A DNA stretch of 64,000 nucleotides from JAAZKA01 sp034926225 (GCA_034926225.1 JAYFRF010000015.1:1-64000); one strand, 5' to 3'; positions 7,467 through 16,298 are shown, counted from the first letter of the stretch. A program made the numbers and translations. Notes: generated by a model not told the origin, from the sequence alone.

Positions 7467-8096
7467 ATGCCGTACAGAATCCATAAAACCGACGACATCT
7501 CCCAAATGGAGGAGGGCCGCATCGCGCTGGCTCCCTGGGGGACAGAGTATCATCCCGACGCCCGTTTTTACATCGGGTGGCAGGACGACCGGCTGATCGT
7601 ACATCTGCGTGCGTATGAAGTAAATCCGGTTGCCGACGTGACGGAGCGAAACGGGAATGTATGCCGTGACTCGTGTCTGGAATTCTTCTTTTCCCCGAGC
7701 GCGGATAACTCGGCGGGGTATTTTAACTTCGAGATGAACGCCAATCCGACGCTTTTGCTGCATTACGGGCTGGATTCCAAGTATCCGGGGCGGGTTTGCG
7801 TAGACTGGCCGCTCGGACGCTTCGAGCTGACCGTGACACGCGGCAGCGACGCCTGCTCGATGGGCGGGGGGTGCTACTGGCAGACGAATTTTATCGTACC
7901 GCTCGATATGGTACGCAAATATGTGCCGGATGCGGCGTTTTGTATGGGGAACACGCTTCGCGCCAATCTGTACAAATGCGGCTCGACGCGGCAGGTTTCG
8001 CATTATCTGACTTGGGCGCCCTTTGATACGGGCGACATTGCGCGGCCGAATTTCCATGTACCGCGCTACTTCGGGGAGATGCTGCTCACGGACTGA
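7467..8096 (+). CDS. CBM9-like carbohydrate-binding domain protein
   Basis: This 209-residue protein resembles the family 9-like carbohydrate-binding (DOMON-type) fold: WQDDRLIVHLRAYE, then DSCLEFFFSPSADNSAGYFNFEMN, and a late WQTNFIVPLD strand, as in stand-alone clostridial members. No signal peptide is visible, so it is probably cytoplasmic, unlike the CBM9 domains of secreted xylanases. GGGAGGA lies 9 bases before the ATG at 7467; an upstream TTG at 7458 is too close to that site. It follows the nucleoside hydrolase by 18 bases. A role with sugars or their glycosides fits the neighbourhood but is not shown. Confidence 0.72.
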   Translation: MPYRIHKTDDISQMEEGRIALAPWGTEYHPDARFYIGWQDDRLIVHLRAYEVNPVADVTERNGNVCRDSCLEFFFSPSADNSAGYFNFEMNANPTLLLHYGLDSKYPGRVCVDWPLGRFELTVTRGSDACSMGGGCYWQTNFIVPLDMVRKYVPDAAFCMGNTLRANLYKCGSTRQVSHYLTWAPFDTGDIARPNFHVPRYFGEMLLTD

Positions 8097-8173
8097 TCCT
8101 AAGGTTTCACCAATCCCGGTTTTACGGCATATTGTAGGATAGCTTTCTTTTTGAAAGGAGAGATATCCTTGCT

Positions 8174-8695
8174 ATGCCGGGTGAAATGATTGAATTTGCC
8201 TACAACAGGGAAAAGGCAGTGACATATGCGCACCAGTGGGCGTACCGGCGCAATCCCGCGTTCCTGAATTTTCAGGACCTTGGTGGCGACTGTACAAATT
8301 ATGCGTCGCAGTGCATCTTCGCGGGCGCGGGTGTGATGAACTATACGCCCGTGTACGGCTGGTATTATATCAACGGTAATAACCGTACCGCGTCGTGGAC
8401 GGGGGTCGTGTATCTGTATAATTTCCTGACGCAGAACGAAGGCGTGGGGCCTTACGCGCGGGAGGTCGATATCACCGAGGTGCAGCCAGGCGATGTCTGC
8501 CAGCTCGCAATCGACCGCGATATGTTCCACCATACACCGGTGATCGTCAAGACAGGGCTTGTGCCCGACACCTCGAATGTCCTCGTCGCGGCGCATACGC
8601 GGGACGTGGACTGCCGTCCGCTCGATACCTATACATACCGCAGGATACGCTTTCTGCATATCGAAGGTGTACGCACCATTGTGAATCCACAGTAA
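8174..8695 (+). CDS. Amidase_6-type putative cysteine peptidase/amidase
   Basis: This 173-residue protein has the Amidase_6 pattern: YNREKAVTYAHQWAYRRNP, the cysteine-containing DLGGDCTNYASQCIFAGAG, and W...YNFLTQ, followed by a histidine-bearing FHHTPVIVK strand and VAAHTRDVD. Cys41 or so is the likely nucleophile of an NlpC/P60-like fold that would cut peptide or muropeptide amide bonds. No signal peptide is visible. AAAGGAG lies 13 bases before the ATG, a long spacing. A terminator follows, so this ends the 4836-8695 transcript unless it has its own promoter. Confidence 0.78.
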   Translation: MPGEMIEFAYNREKAVTYAHQWAYRRNPAFLNFQDLGGDCTNYASQCIFAGAGVMNYTPVYGWYYINGNNRTASWTGVVYLYNFLTQNEGVGPYAREVDITEVQPGDVCQLAIDRDMFHHTPVIVKTGLVPDTSNVLVAAHTRDVDCRPLDTYTYRRIRFLHIEGVRTIVNPQ

Positions 8696-8701
8696 AACTT
8701 A

Positions 8702-8740
8702 CGCGGGAGCGACCGTTATAAGCCGCTCCCGCGCATATTT
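8702..8740. terminator. Terminator between convergent Amidase_6 and GH31 genes
   Basis: A perfect 10-bp stem (8702-8711 with 8724-8733) with a 12-base loop is followed by CATATTTTATGCTTTTTT. It serves the plus-strand gene; the minus-strand gene ends at 8740 beside it. Confidence 0.75.
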
Positions 8741-10248
8741 TATGCTTTTTTCGTAAACCAGGGAAGTATGGAGAGAGGCGCATCGACGGTTACATTGCAG
8801 GGGCCTGTAAAAGTGCCGCAGTCACGGCTTTCCCATACGCCGGAGGGGAAACGGACCCGCCTTGTACGAGCGGCTTTTTCGAGGACGGGTGCGACGAGGA
8901 TGTCCGTACCGAGCAGGAATTCATCGGTTACAGTCTCAAAGCCCTCGTCGGGATAGTCATATGCGAGCGGGCGGAGAATCGGCTCGCCGGACTGGGCGGC
9001 GCGCTCGACCCATTCGGTTATGTAACCCCCTAGCTCGACATGGAGATCCTGCGCGGCACGGACGATAGAAGCGTTTTCGGGAGACAGGATACGCCACGGC
9101 GCGACGGAAAACTGCATCGCGGGGAAGAGCGCTGACGCCTGCGCAAAGCGGACGATCAGATCCTGATCAAGCGGGTAACTGTCGACAAAACAGATCCAGC
9201 TGCCGCCGCCGACCATGTCCGGGCACAGGAAGGCGTGCCCCGTCAGCGAAGCTGTGATCGCGTCGGGAATGACACAGGAAAGCCCTTCGCCGTCCCACGC
9301 GTGATCCTTGTCGCGCAGACGCTGATTAAATGGCAGTCCGCCCGCCTTCCATGTATCCTTGACCTCGCTGATCTTGTAGGAGAGCGCAAAGCGGTTCCAC
9401 GCGGCGGTCAGCTCCGTTTTTGACGCGCCGGACAGGACATGCTCGGGATAGCCGTCGATGGAGCCGCCGTCGCATTTAAAGCCGTCGACGCCGAGGTCGC
9501 GGATCAGGGTGTCACAAACGCTGTGAAGCCAGCGGACGTCGCCCGCGCTCGTCATATCGAGCGCCGCCGAGTAGCCGTTCCACCAGCGGAGGATAACGGG
9601 GGAGCCGTCGGGATTGCGCAGAAGGCGGGTGGGATCCGCTTCGGCTTCACGGAATTCGGGGCTGTCGGCGCAGAGGTAGGGGACAATCCAGACCATGACG
9701 GTGAAGCCGAGCTTATGGAGGTGCGCGACCATAGCGCGAGCGTCGTCGAAGCGTTCGCGATTGAAGCGCCAGATGCCGTAGCCCGCTTGCCAGGTGTCGT
9801 CGATCATCAGGATACCGGGGGTATAACCGTTTGCGACGATGGCGTCGGCGTAAGCGGTGATCGCGGACTGGGACTGATTGTAGGTCAGCTCCGCCCAGGT
9901 GTTGTACTGAGGGGTGCGGTAAAAGCGCGGATCGGGGGCATCCCCTGTCGGCGGAAAATGTTTGTTCATCGCTGCGCGATACGTCTCGGCAAGAGTACGG
10001 CCCTCCTCAAAGAGTGCGGCGTCGCCGTCGGCGGAGATGAAACCGCCGGAGAAGCGGATGGTGAAGGGATCCTCACTCCAGATATAACGTCCGGCGGTCG
10101 AGACAAAGAAGGGGACGCTCTGGTTGCCGACGCTCTCGCGCGCGAGATCGATCGTATATTCGCTGTCAGCGGAGAGCGGCATTTTGGAGCCGTGGTGGAT
10201 GGCGCCGCCCCACCAGCGTTCACCTGGTTTGATTTCCGTACGCAGCAT
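8740..10248 (-). CDS. GH31 family glycoside hydrolase (MYORG/alpha-galactosidase-like)
   Basis: This 502-residue protein has the GH31 barrel: PQYNTWAELTYNQSQ, GILMIDDTWQAGYG, VMVWIVPYL and the nucleophile strand GVDGFKCDGG with Asp260, then a PDMVGGGSW segment in place of the usual HDIGGF. The order resembles the MYORG-like branch of alpha-galactosidases more than alpha-glucosidases; the exact sugar is uncertain. No signal peptide is visible, so it acts on imported sugars. The ATG at 10248 follows GGAGGAAG by 6 bases; the longer reading frame to 10356 has no ribosome site. It is transcribed divergently from the DapA-family lyase. Confidence 0.85.
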   Translation of the reverse strand: MLRTEIKPGERWWGGAIHHGSKMPLSADSEYTIDLARESVGNQSVPFFVSTAGRYIWSEDPFTIRFSGGFISADGDAALFEEGRTLAETYRAAMNKHFPPTGDAPDPRFYRTPQYNTWAELTYNQSQSAITAYADAIVANGYTPGILMIDDTWQAGYGIWRFNRERFDDARAMVAHLHKLGFTVMVWIVPYLCADSPEFREAEADPTRLLRNPDGSPVILRWWNGYSAALDMTSAGDVRWLHSVCDTLIRDLGVDGFKCDGGSIDGYPEHVLSGASKTELTAAWNRFALSYKISEVKDTWKAGGLPFNQRLRDKDHAWDGEGLSCVIPDAITASLTGHAFLCPDMVGGGSWICFVDSYPLDQDLIVRFAQASALFPAMQFSVAPWRILSPENASIVRAAQDLHVELGGYITEWVERAAQSGEPILRPLAYDYPDEGFETVTDEFLLGTDILVAPVLEKAARTRRVRFPSGVWESRDCGTFTGPCNVTVDAPLSILPWFTKKA

Positions 10249-10281
10249 GGATACTTCCTCCGTATTCATCAGATAAAGGAG

Positions 10282-10310
10282 ATTATACCGCAAATATGAC
10301 GGAATAACAA
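10282..10310 (-). promoter_or_regulatory. Sigma-A promoter of the GH31 gene
   Basis: Read on the minus strand, TTGTTA (10305-10310) and TATAAT (10282-10287) are 17 bases apart. It lies back to back with the promoter at 10319, so one regulator could control both genes. Confidence 0.75.
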
Positions 10311-10318
10311 GACTGTCC

Positions 10319-10347
10319 TTGACTTTATTGCGGTTTGCGCGTACAAT
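10319..10347 (+). promoter_or_regulatory. Sigma-A promoter of the DapA-family gene
   Basis: TTGACT (10319-10324) and TACAAT (10342-10347) are separated by 17 bases, about 35 bases before the ATG at 10383. The -35 boxes of the two divergent promoters are only 8 bases apart. Confidence 0.75.
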
Positions 10348-10382
10348 AGAAAGCATTGAATGCTACAAAGGGGGATTATCCC

Positions 10383-11276
10383 ATGTCACCCGCAAAGGTT
10401 TTTCCCGTCATGCTGACGCCGTTTCACGGAGATCGTTCCATCGATTACGCCGCGCTCGAAAAATTGATCGCTTGGTATGAAGAAAAAGGCGTGGACGGGC
10501 TGTTTGCCGTTTGTCAGAGCAGTGAAATGTTCTGTTTGAGCTTACAGGAACGCGTCGCGCTCGCGAAGTTCGTCAAGGAGCACGCGCATGTGCCGGTTGT
10601 TGCGTCCGGGCATATAGCGGACGCGCCCGAGGAACAAGCGCATGAGATCGCGGCGATCGCCGACACCGGCGTCGATGCGGTCATTTTGTTGACAAACCGC
10701 TTCTGCGGACAGTTTGACGGCAGCGAGGCGTGGCTTGCCGCGTTTGATAAGCTGCTTTCAAAGATCCCGGATGTGCCTCTTGGACTGTATGAATGCCCGT
10801 ATCCGTATAAATGGGTGCTTTCCGATCAAGAGCTTGCGTATGCCGCGTCGACGGGACGTTTCCGCTTCTTAAAGGACACCTGCTGCGACAGTAAACGCAT
10901 TCGCGGCAGGCTGGGCATCCTCGCGGGAACACAGCTTGCTTTATATAACGCGAATACCGCGACGCTGCTCGATTCCCTGCGCGCGGGGGCCGCCGGATAC
11001 TCCGGCATCATGGCGAATATCCACCCCGAGCTTTATAAAAAGCTCTGTCAGACGCTGTACTGCCCCGACGCGGAGTTGCTGCAGGCTGCGCTGACGATGT
11101 GCGCGTTGATCGAGCGCCAGTGCTACCCCGTGAACGCGAAATACTATCTCGAGGGGGAAGGGGTGCCGATGACGCGGATTTGCCGCACGCGCGACGCGCA
11201 CGACCTGACGGTTACCTATAGAAGCGAGATGGAACAGTTGCGGCTGGTGACTGCTGATTTGAATCGGCGTTTTTAA
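10383..11276 (+). CDS. DapA/NanA family aldolase-lyase
   Basis: This 297-residue protein is a class I aldolase of the dihydrodipicolinate synthase/N-acetylneuraminate lyase family. The Schiff-base lysine is in FLKDT (Lys164) and the catalytic tyrosine in GLYECP (Tyr136). The usual GTTGE carboxylate-binding motif is replaced by CQSSEMF, so it is not an ordinary DapA. A lyase for a sugar acid or sialic-acid-like substrate is more likely given the divergent GH31 gene. GGGGGA lies about 8 bases before the ATG. It has its own promoter and a second promoter follows for the next gene. Confidence 0.82.
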   Translation: MSPAKVFPVMLTPFHGDRSIDYAALEKLIAWYEEKGVDGLFAVCQSSEMFCLSLQERVALAKFVKEHAHVPVVASGHIADAPEEQAHEIAAIADTGVDAVILLTNRFCGQFDGSEAWLAAFDKLLSKIPDVPLGLYECPYPYKWVLSDQELAYAASTGRFRFLKDTCCDSKRIRGRLGILAGTQLALYNANTATLLDSLRAGAAGYSGIMANIHPELYKKLCQTLYCPDAELLQAALTMCALIERQCYPVNAKYYLEGEGVPMTRICRTRDAHDLTVTYRSEMEQLRLVTADLNRRF

Positions 11277-11288
11277 GACACTTTTTCC

Positions 11289-11317
11289 TGGACAGCCTCT
11301 GCAAACTGTGGTATAAT
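11289..11317 (+). promoter_or_regulatory. Sigma-A promoter of the AraM-type dehydrogenase gene
   Basis: TGGACA (11289-11294) and TATAAT (11312-11317) are 17 bases apart; the gene starts at 11351. Confidence 0.72.
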
Positions 11318-11350
11318 ACGTTGAAAACGTTTCGAAAAGAGGAATATACT

Positions 11351-12547
11351 ATGGAAAAGGAACCGATGGAACGTAAAATCCTGCATATGTCTCCGAGCGA
11401 TATGACAAACCTCAGCTACGACTGCTCCTGCGGACGGCATCATGCCATCCGCATCGGCGAGCTGATCGTTGACCGCGGCGCGTCGAAGGAGATCGTCCGC
11501 GTGGCGCGCCCCTATGCCGCCGAACGTCCCGGACGTACCTTCATCGTCGCCGATACGCATACCTACGACATCCTTGGCAAATCCGTGGAAGCGCAGCTCG
11601 GGGACGCCTACTTCGACGTGACCTCCTATGTTTTCCCAGATCATCATCTCGTTCCCAATGCGCAGACGCTCGGCACCCTGCTCATCGAAGCGTCCGAGAC
11701 GCCGACCGCGCTGATGATCGCCGTCGGCTCCGGTACGATCAACGACATCACCCGGTATGTTTCCCACCGGCTCGGTATTCCGTATATCATCGTCGGCACC
11801 GCCCCGTCTATGGACGGCTATGCCGGTGACAGCTCGCCGATCGTCTGCCGGAATAATAAGGTCAGCTTCTGGGGAAACTATGCGTCGGCGATTCTTCTCG
11901 ACACGGATATCCTCGCCGGCGCGCCGCATACGATGCTGACCGCCGGATTTGGCGATATCATCGGCAAGTACATCGCGCTGACCGACTGGAAGCTTGCGCG
12001 CGACGTTAAGGGAGAGTATTACTGCGACAGCATTGCCGAGCTGATGTTCGGCGCGCTTAATAAGACGGTCGCGTCGATCGACGGCGTGAACGCAAGAGAT
12101 CCTGAAGCGATGAAATCCCTGGGAGAGGCGCTGTGCCTGGCCGGTATGTCAATGGGGCTTTCCGGCGTGACCCGCCCCGCGTCCGGCTCGGAGCATCATA
12201 TGACGCATTGCTTTGATATCGATAAGATTACCCGGGGCCTCGACTACCCACTGCACGGCAACACGGTCGGCATGTGCTCGATTGTCATGGCGCGCTTCTA
12301 TGAAATGGCGATTGCCGATGGGTATGTCAGCTACGAACTGCCCAGTCGGGCGCAAATACAGAGCTTGATCGAACGCGTCGGCGGTCCGGTGCATCCGCGT
12401 GAGTTCGATATCGACCGGGAAACCTTCCATCGTGTCCTGATGACGGCCAAGGATCTGCGCCCGCGTTACGCCATTCTCAAATATGCGGATGAAAAGGGCT
12501 TCCTTGCCCGTTATGCCGACCAAATTACTGCGGAGTATTACGATTGA
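11351..12547 (+). CDS. sn-glycerol-1-phosphate dehydrogenase family protein (AraM/EgsA-like)
   Basis: This 398-residue protein belongs to the metal-dependent dehydrogenase group with bacterial AraM and archaeal G1P dehydrogenase. The dinucleotide loop is AVGSGTINDITRY, followed by GTAPSMDGYAGDSS; metal ligands are expected at the aspartate of GFGDIIGK and the histidines of SEHHMTH and PLHGNTVG. Such enzymes reduce dihydroxyacetone phosphate to sn-glycerol-1-phosphate; some bacterial members have other sugar-phosphate roles. AGAGGA lies 8 bases before the ATG at 11351. The next gene's ATG overlaps its TGA by one base. Confidence 0.83.
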   Translation: MEKEPMERKILHMSPSDMTNLSYDCSCGRHHAIRIGELIVDRGASKEIVRVARPYAAERPGRTFIVADTHTYDILGKSVEAQLGDAYFDVTSYVFPDHHLVPNAQTLGTLLIEASETPTALMIAVGSGTINDITRYVSHRLGIPYIIVGTAPSMDGYAGDSSPIVCRNNKVSFWGNYASAILLDTDILAGAPHTMLTAGFGDIIGKYIALTDWKLARDVKGEYYCDSIAELMFGALNKTVASIDGVNARDPEAMKSLGEALCLAGMSMGLSGVTRPASGSEHHMTHCFDIDKITRGLDYPLHGNTVGMCSIVMARFYEMAIADGYVSYELPSRAQIQSLIERVGGPVHPREFDIDRETFHRVLMTAKDLRPRYAILKYADEKGFLARYADQITAEYYD

Positions 12548-13656
12548 TGAACGAATTTACCTTTGCTGCGCCTTGCCTGTTTGGCATTGAAGGTGTTGCC
12601 GCCGATGAATTCCGGCGCTTCGGCTTTCAAAACGTCGTCGCCGCCGACGGACGCGTGACCTTTACCGGTACACTCGATACACTCGCGGCGGCGAATATCC
12701 GCTCGCGGTATACCGAGCGTATCCTGCTGGAGCTTGCCCGCTTCCCCGCGACGACGTTTACACAGTTGTTCGACGGAGTCAAGGCCGCCCCGTGGGAGCA
12801 GTTCCTGCCGCGCGAAGCCACGTTTCCCGTGGACGGCTACAGCGTGCACTCAAAGCTTGCGAGCGTGCCGGACTGCCAGAAAATCATCAAAAAAGCCGTC
12901 GTCACGGCGATGCAGCAGAAGCACGGCGTCGATTGGTTCCCGGAGACGGGCGCGACGTATAAAATCCGCTTCTCCATCCTGCGCGACGAGGTAAGCGTGG
13001 GACTCGACACCTCGGGCGAGGGGCTTCATAAGCGCGGCTATAGGGAAATCGGCAACGTTGCGCCGCTGCGGGAGACCTTGGCCTGCGCGATGGTTGATCT
13101 CGCGCGGTACCGCGGGCGAGACCCGTTTATGGACCCTTTTTGCGGCTCGGGTACCATCGCGATCGAGGCAGCGCTCAAAGCGTTAAACCGTGCGCCTGGC
13201 CTTTCCCGTTCCTTTGCCGCCGAACAGTGGACGTTTATACCGGAAGCGGTGTGGAAAAACGCCCGCGACGCGGCTCGCGGCGATGAATGGCAGACGCCGC
13301 CCGGCGCGCTCGATATCGAAGCGCGGGATATTGACCCGAAATGCGTCGAGCTGGCACGCGACAACGCGCGTAAAGCGGGGGTATCCGACCGTATCCGTTT
13401 TTGCGTAGCCGACGCGACGGAGCCCTGCGGCTTCGATGGCGTGATCGTGACAAATCCCCCCTACGGCGAGCGTCTGGGGGATCAGGTGCAGGCGAGGGCG
13501 TTGTACGCGGCGTTCGGGAAAGCGGTGAATCCGCGCGCGCGGCTGTATGTCATCTCGTCGGACGAGGAGTTTGAGCGAAGCTTTGGCCGACGCGCGACGA
13601 AAAAGCGTAAGCTGTATAACGGCATGATTAAGTGCAACCTGTATATGTATTTTTAA
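12547..13656 (+). CDS. THUMP-domain 23S rRNA guanine-N2 methyltransferase (RlmL/YpsC-like)
   Basis: This 369-residue protein has an N-terminal ferredoxin-like/THUMP RNA-binding region (about 1-160) and a C-terminal Rossmann methyltransferase. The latter shows the SAM loop MDPFCGSGTIAIEAAL and the catalytic NPPYGERLG (N-P-P-Y) typical of base N-methylation. The family modifies a guanine in 23S rRNA with S-adenosylmethionine. It covers only the N-terminal half of enterobacterial RlmKL. The ATG overlaps the preceding TGA by one base, so translation is coupled to the AraM-type gene although the functions look unrelated. Confidence 0.9.
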   Translation: MNEFTFAAPCLFGIEGVAADEFRRFGFQNVVAADGRVTFTGTLDTLAAANIRSRYTERILLELARFPATTFTQLFDGVKAAPWEQFLPREATFPVDGYSVHSKLASVPDCQKIIKKAVVTAMQQKHGVDWFPETGATYKIRFSILRDEVSVGLDTSGEGLHKRGYREIGNVAPLRETLACAMVDLARYRGRDPFMDPFCGSGTIAIEAALKALNRAPGLSRSFAAEQWTFIPEAVWKNARDAARGDEWQTPPGALDIEARDIDPKCVELARDNARKAGVSDRIRFCVADATEPCGFDGVIVTNPPYGERLGDQVQARALYAAFGKAVNPRARLYVISSDEEFERSFGRRATKKRKLYNGMIKCNLYMYF

Positions 13657-13666
13657 GATAACGGCA

Positions 13667-13710
13667 AAACGCGCCCCGAGAGTGCAATGTATCTTCGGGG
13701 CGCGTTTCTA
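13667..13710 (+). terminator. Hairpin after the RNA methyltransferase gene, weak terminator
   Basis: A 13-bp stem (13667-13679 with 13695-13707) rich in G+C has a 15-base loop but is followed only by CTATAAGG. The next ribosome site begins immediately, so this may attenuate rather than fully stop transcription into the GNAT gene. Confidence 0.6.
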
Positions 13711-13725
13711 TAAGGAGATATATGA

Positions 13726-14184
13726 ATGCAAGCCTATGAGATTATTCGCGTAACGCCGGCGTTATATGCGCAGTGCAATAACATATGGGATATGGCAAAA
13801 CAGCCGAGAACACAGCTTTGGTTAGAGGAGATTAAGGCGGGCACACGGCTGACCTATGCATATACCGAAGGCGGCTTTTTTTTAGGAGAAGGGTCGCTCG
13901 TACTTGCAAACAACGACCCCGATTACACAATTGAGGGCAAACGAATATACTTATCCCGGTTGATCGTAAAAAAGGAGATTCGAAACCGGGGAATAGGTAA
14001 GCTTTTGGTGGATTTTCTTTGTGAAACCGCAAGGCAGATGGGTTACGTCCAGATCAGCATCGGTGTGGATAAAAGCAATGCCGCAGCGCTGCATCTGTAC
14101 CGGTCGAAAGGGTTTGATCAAATATTATTTGACGGTGAGGATGAGTATGGGCCGTTCTATAAGCTGCTGAAGGAATTGGAATAG
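13726..14184 (+). CDS. GNAT family N-acetyltransferase
   Basis: This 152-residue protein has the GNAT core: strand IYLSRLIVKKEIRNRGIGKLL with the acetyl-CoA loop R-N-R-G-I-G, and the C-terminal NAAALHLYRSKGF. The acceptor substrate is unknown. AAGGAG lies 8 bases before the ATG at 13726; an ATG four bases earlier opens a frame that stops after five codons. It lies between two hairpins and may depend on read-through from the upstream gene. Confidence 0.87.
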   Translation: MQAYEIIRVTPALYAQCNNIWDMAKQPRTQLWLEEIKAGTRLTYAYTEGGFFLGEGSLVLANNDPDYTIEGKRIYLSRLIVKKEIRNRGIGKLLVDFLCETARQMGYVQISIGVDKSNAAALHLYRSKGFDQILFDGEDEYGPFYKLLKELE

Positions 14185-14211
14185 GCGAGCCGGAGGGGCG
14201 TTTGCGAATAA

Positions 14212-14250
14212 AAAGACTTGGCGGCAGGCATGCCCGTCAAGTCTTTCTAT
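14212..14250. terminator. Terminator between convergent GNAT and isomerase genes
   Basis: A 13-bp stem with one G-U pair (14212-14224 with 14234-14246) has A-rich sequence on the left and TTTC on the right, so it can work on both strands. The T-tract is short. Confidence 0.65.
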
Positions 14251-14304
14251 ATGTTTCGAAATTTTACGATTTTCTAATAACTGACTGCTGTTGAACGCAT
14301 GGTA

Positions 14305-15153
14305 TCAGCAAAGCTCTCCGGCTGCGAGAGAGCGCATATTCGCGGCGACCGCGCCGAGCGGGATTTCCTCACGGTCACGCGGCTTGCGCGAGACCTCGTA
14401 CAATAGCGGCCCCGTGTAGCCGTGCCGCTCGAGCGCCGCGAGGAGGTCGTTCCAGCGGTTGATGCCGTCGCCCGGCAGACGATGGCGCTCGTCCAGCGCG
14501 CCCGCCATATCCGGGCCGTAGTCGGAGATATGCAGCGACGCGATACGGATGCCGCCCGCGGTCAGCGTGTCGACAAAGCGGACGTTGTCCTCCGTGAGCG
14601 CGTGATTCGTATCAAACACGGCGCAGGCGCCGGTATCGCGAAGCAGCGTGACCATTTCGTCGGAGGTGCGGCCGAGGCAGGTGCGCGGCAGATTTTCAAC
14701 AGCCAGCGTCAGGCCGCAGGACACGCATTCGCGTGTAAGCGTCTCAATCGCGTCCCGGGACAGCCGCAGACGCTCAGGACGGCGGTCATCCGCGATCGGC
14801 TCGCTCGACGGATGCAGCACGATCACCTTCGCGCCGGCTTCCGCCGCGGCACGGATGAGCGTCTTGTCGGTGTAGAGCGTGATCGCACGCAGCTCGGGGT
14901 CCTCGCTGGAAATATCGAGCCGCCCGGAGAAGGGGATGTGCAGCGACCAGATGGCAAGCCCTGCGTCGCGGGCCATTTTTCCGTACAGGACGGCGTTTTT
15001 CGGGAAATCGATGCCGTTCATGTAGTAGTCATAGGTATACGACAGCTCGACGCAGTCAATGCCGGCGGCGGCGGTTTTATCGAGTACGTCGCGATTGAGT
15101 TCGCCAAAAAAGCTTAACGACAGCCCCTTTTTCAAACCTTCGACGTACACCAT
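14305..15153 (-). CDS. Sugar phosphate isomerase/epimerase family TIM-barrel protein
   Basis: This 282-residue barrel protein shows GIDCVELSYTY near the N terminus, WSLHIPFSGRLD, KVIVLHPSSEP, LTLAVENLP, ACAVFDTNHAL and IASLHISDYG, the strand ends that carry metal ligands in this family. It would isomerise or epimerise a sugar, and the HxP and ENLP strands resemble endonuclease-IV-like members. AGAAGGG lies 5 bases before the ATG. It starts 15 bases after the ferredoxin-type aldo/keto reductase, so the two probably act on the same compound. Confidence 0.83.
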   Translation of the reverse strand: MVYVEGLKKGLSLSFFGELNRDVLDKTAAAGIDCVELSYTYDYYMNGIDFPKNAVLYGKMARDAGLAIWSLHIPFSGRLDISSEDPELRAITLYTDKTLIRAAAEAGAKVIVLHPSSEPIADDRRPERLRLSRDAIETLTRECVSCGLTLAVENLPRTCLGRTSDEMVTLLRDTGACAVFDTNHALTEDNVRFVDTLTAGGIRIASLHISDYGPDMAGALDERHRLPGDGINRWNDLLAALERHGYTGPLLYEVSRKPRDREEIPLGAVAANMRSLAAGELC

Positions 15154-15168
15154 ACGTACCCTTCTTTC

Positions 15169-16266
15169 TTAACCGATTGCCGCGACAAGTTCCGCAAGCT
15201 TGTCCGGAATCGCAATTTTCTGTGGGCAGCGGGACTCGCAGACATGGCATCGGATGCAGGTACGGGCGGCCGCGACGTCGACGTCGGTGCCGTTGACCCA
15301 GTTGGAGCCGGTGTTCAGGGCGCGGGTGTTCCAGGCCTTGAAGATGTCGGGAATCGGGATTTCCTTTGGACAGGGCAGACAGTAGCGGCAGCCGGTGCAG
15401 CCTACACGCTGGGCAATATGGACGTTTTCGCAGACCTCGGTGACGGCGGCATGCTCCGCGTCGGAGAGGGGCGCGGGATTTGCAAAGATAGCGAGGTTTT
15501 CCTCGAGCTGCGGCATGGCGCTCATCCCTGAGAGGATGGTCATAATCCCCGGCTTTTCGCAGAGCCAACGGAAAGCGTAGGACGCATTCGACTGTCCAAG
15601 TGCACGGAAGGGCCCTGCAATGTTATCCGGAAGATCGGAGAGAACGCCGCCCTTTAAAGGTTCCATAATGATAATCGGGATGCCGCGGCGGATAAGCTCG
15701 TTGTAGCCGTCGAGTCCGGGACGATCCTTTTCGTCAAGATAGTTAAGCTGAATCTGGACAAAATCCCAGGCGTTGCTGTCCAGCATATGCACGAGAGCCT
15801 CGTTGCTGTCATGGATGGAGAAGCCGACATGACGAATTTTCCCCTCGCGCTTTTTCGCGTTGATCCAGTTAAGCGCGCCGAGACGAACCGCTTTCTCAAA
15901 GCTTTCGGCATTCATAGCATGGAGCAGATAAAAATCAATATAATCTGTGCCGAGGTTATCAAGAGATTTTTGGAAGATTTTGTCCAGATACGCCGGGCTT
16001 TCCGCCTTCCAGAAGGGCATTTTATCTGCGATCATGTATGCGTCGCGCGGATAGCCGGACGCACGGAGCGCCGCGCTGAGAGCAAGTTCACTCGCACCGT
16101 TGCCGTAACTCGCAGCGGTATCAAAATAGTTGATGCCCCGGTCAAGCGCGGTCCGTATCATGGCATTGACGGCCGCTTGATCGGTCGTGTTATCCTTTTG
16201 CGGAAACCGCATGGCGCCGAAGCCGAGCTTCGAGACACTGCGACCGAAATATTCGTTCATTAGCAT
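15169..16266 (-). CDS. Aldo/keto reductase with C-terminal two [4Fe-4S] ferredoxin domain
   Basis: This 365-residue protein joins an aldo/keto reductase barrel to a ferredoxin-like tail. The barrel tetrad is seen in NYFDTAASYG (Asp, Tyr), IADKMPF (Lys) and LLHAMN (His). The tail has CTGCRYCLPCPKEI and CIRCHVCESRCPQKI, eight cysteines for two cubane clusters. Electron transfer between NAD(P)H or ferredoxin and a carbonyl substrate is likely, as in related anaerobe enzymes. GGAGG lies 10 bases before the first ATG. It heads a two-gene operon with its own promoter. Confidence 0.9.
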   Translation of the reverse strand: MLMNEYFGRSVSKLGFGAMRFPQKDNTTDQAAVNAMIRTALDRGINYFDTAASYGNGASELALSAALRASGYPRDAYMIADKMPFWKAESPAYLDKIFQKSLDNLGTDYIDFYLLHAMNAESFEKAVRLGALNWINAKKREGKIRHVGFSIHDSNEALVHMLDSNAWDFVQIQLNYLDEKDRPGLDGYNELIRRGIPIIIMEPLKGGVLSDLPDNIAGPFRALGQSNASYAFRWLCEKPGIMTILSGMSAMPQLEENLAIFANPAPLSDAEHAAVTEVCENVHIAQRVGCTGCRYCLPCPKEIPIPDIFKAWNTRALNTGSNWVNGTDVDVAAARTCIRCHVCESRCPQKIAIPDKLAELVAAIG

Positions 16267-16298
16267 ACTCTTAATCCTCCATGCGAAATATATAATTT

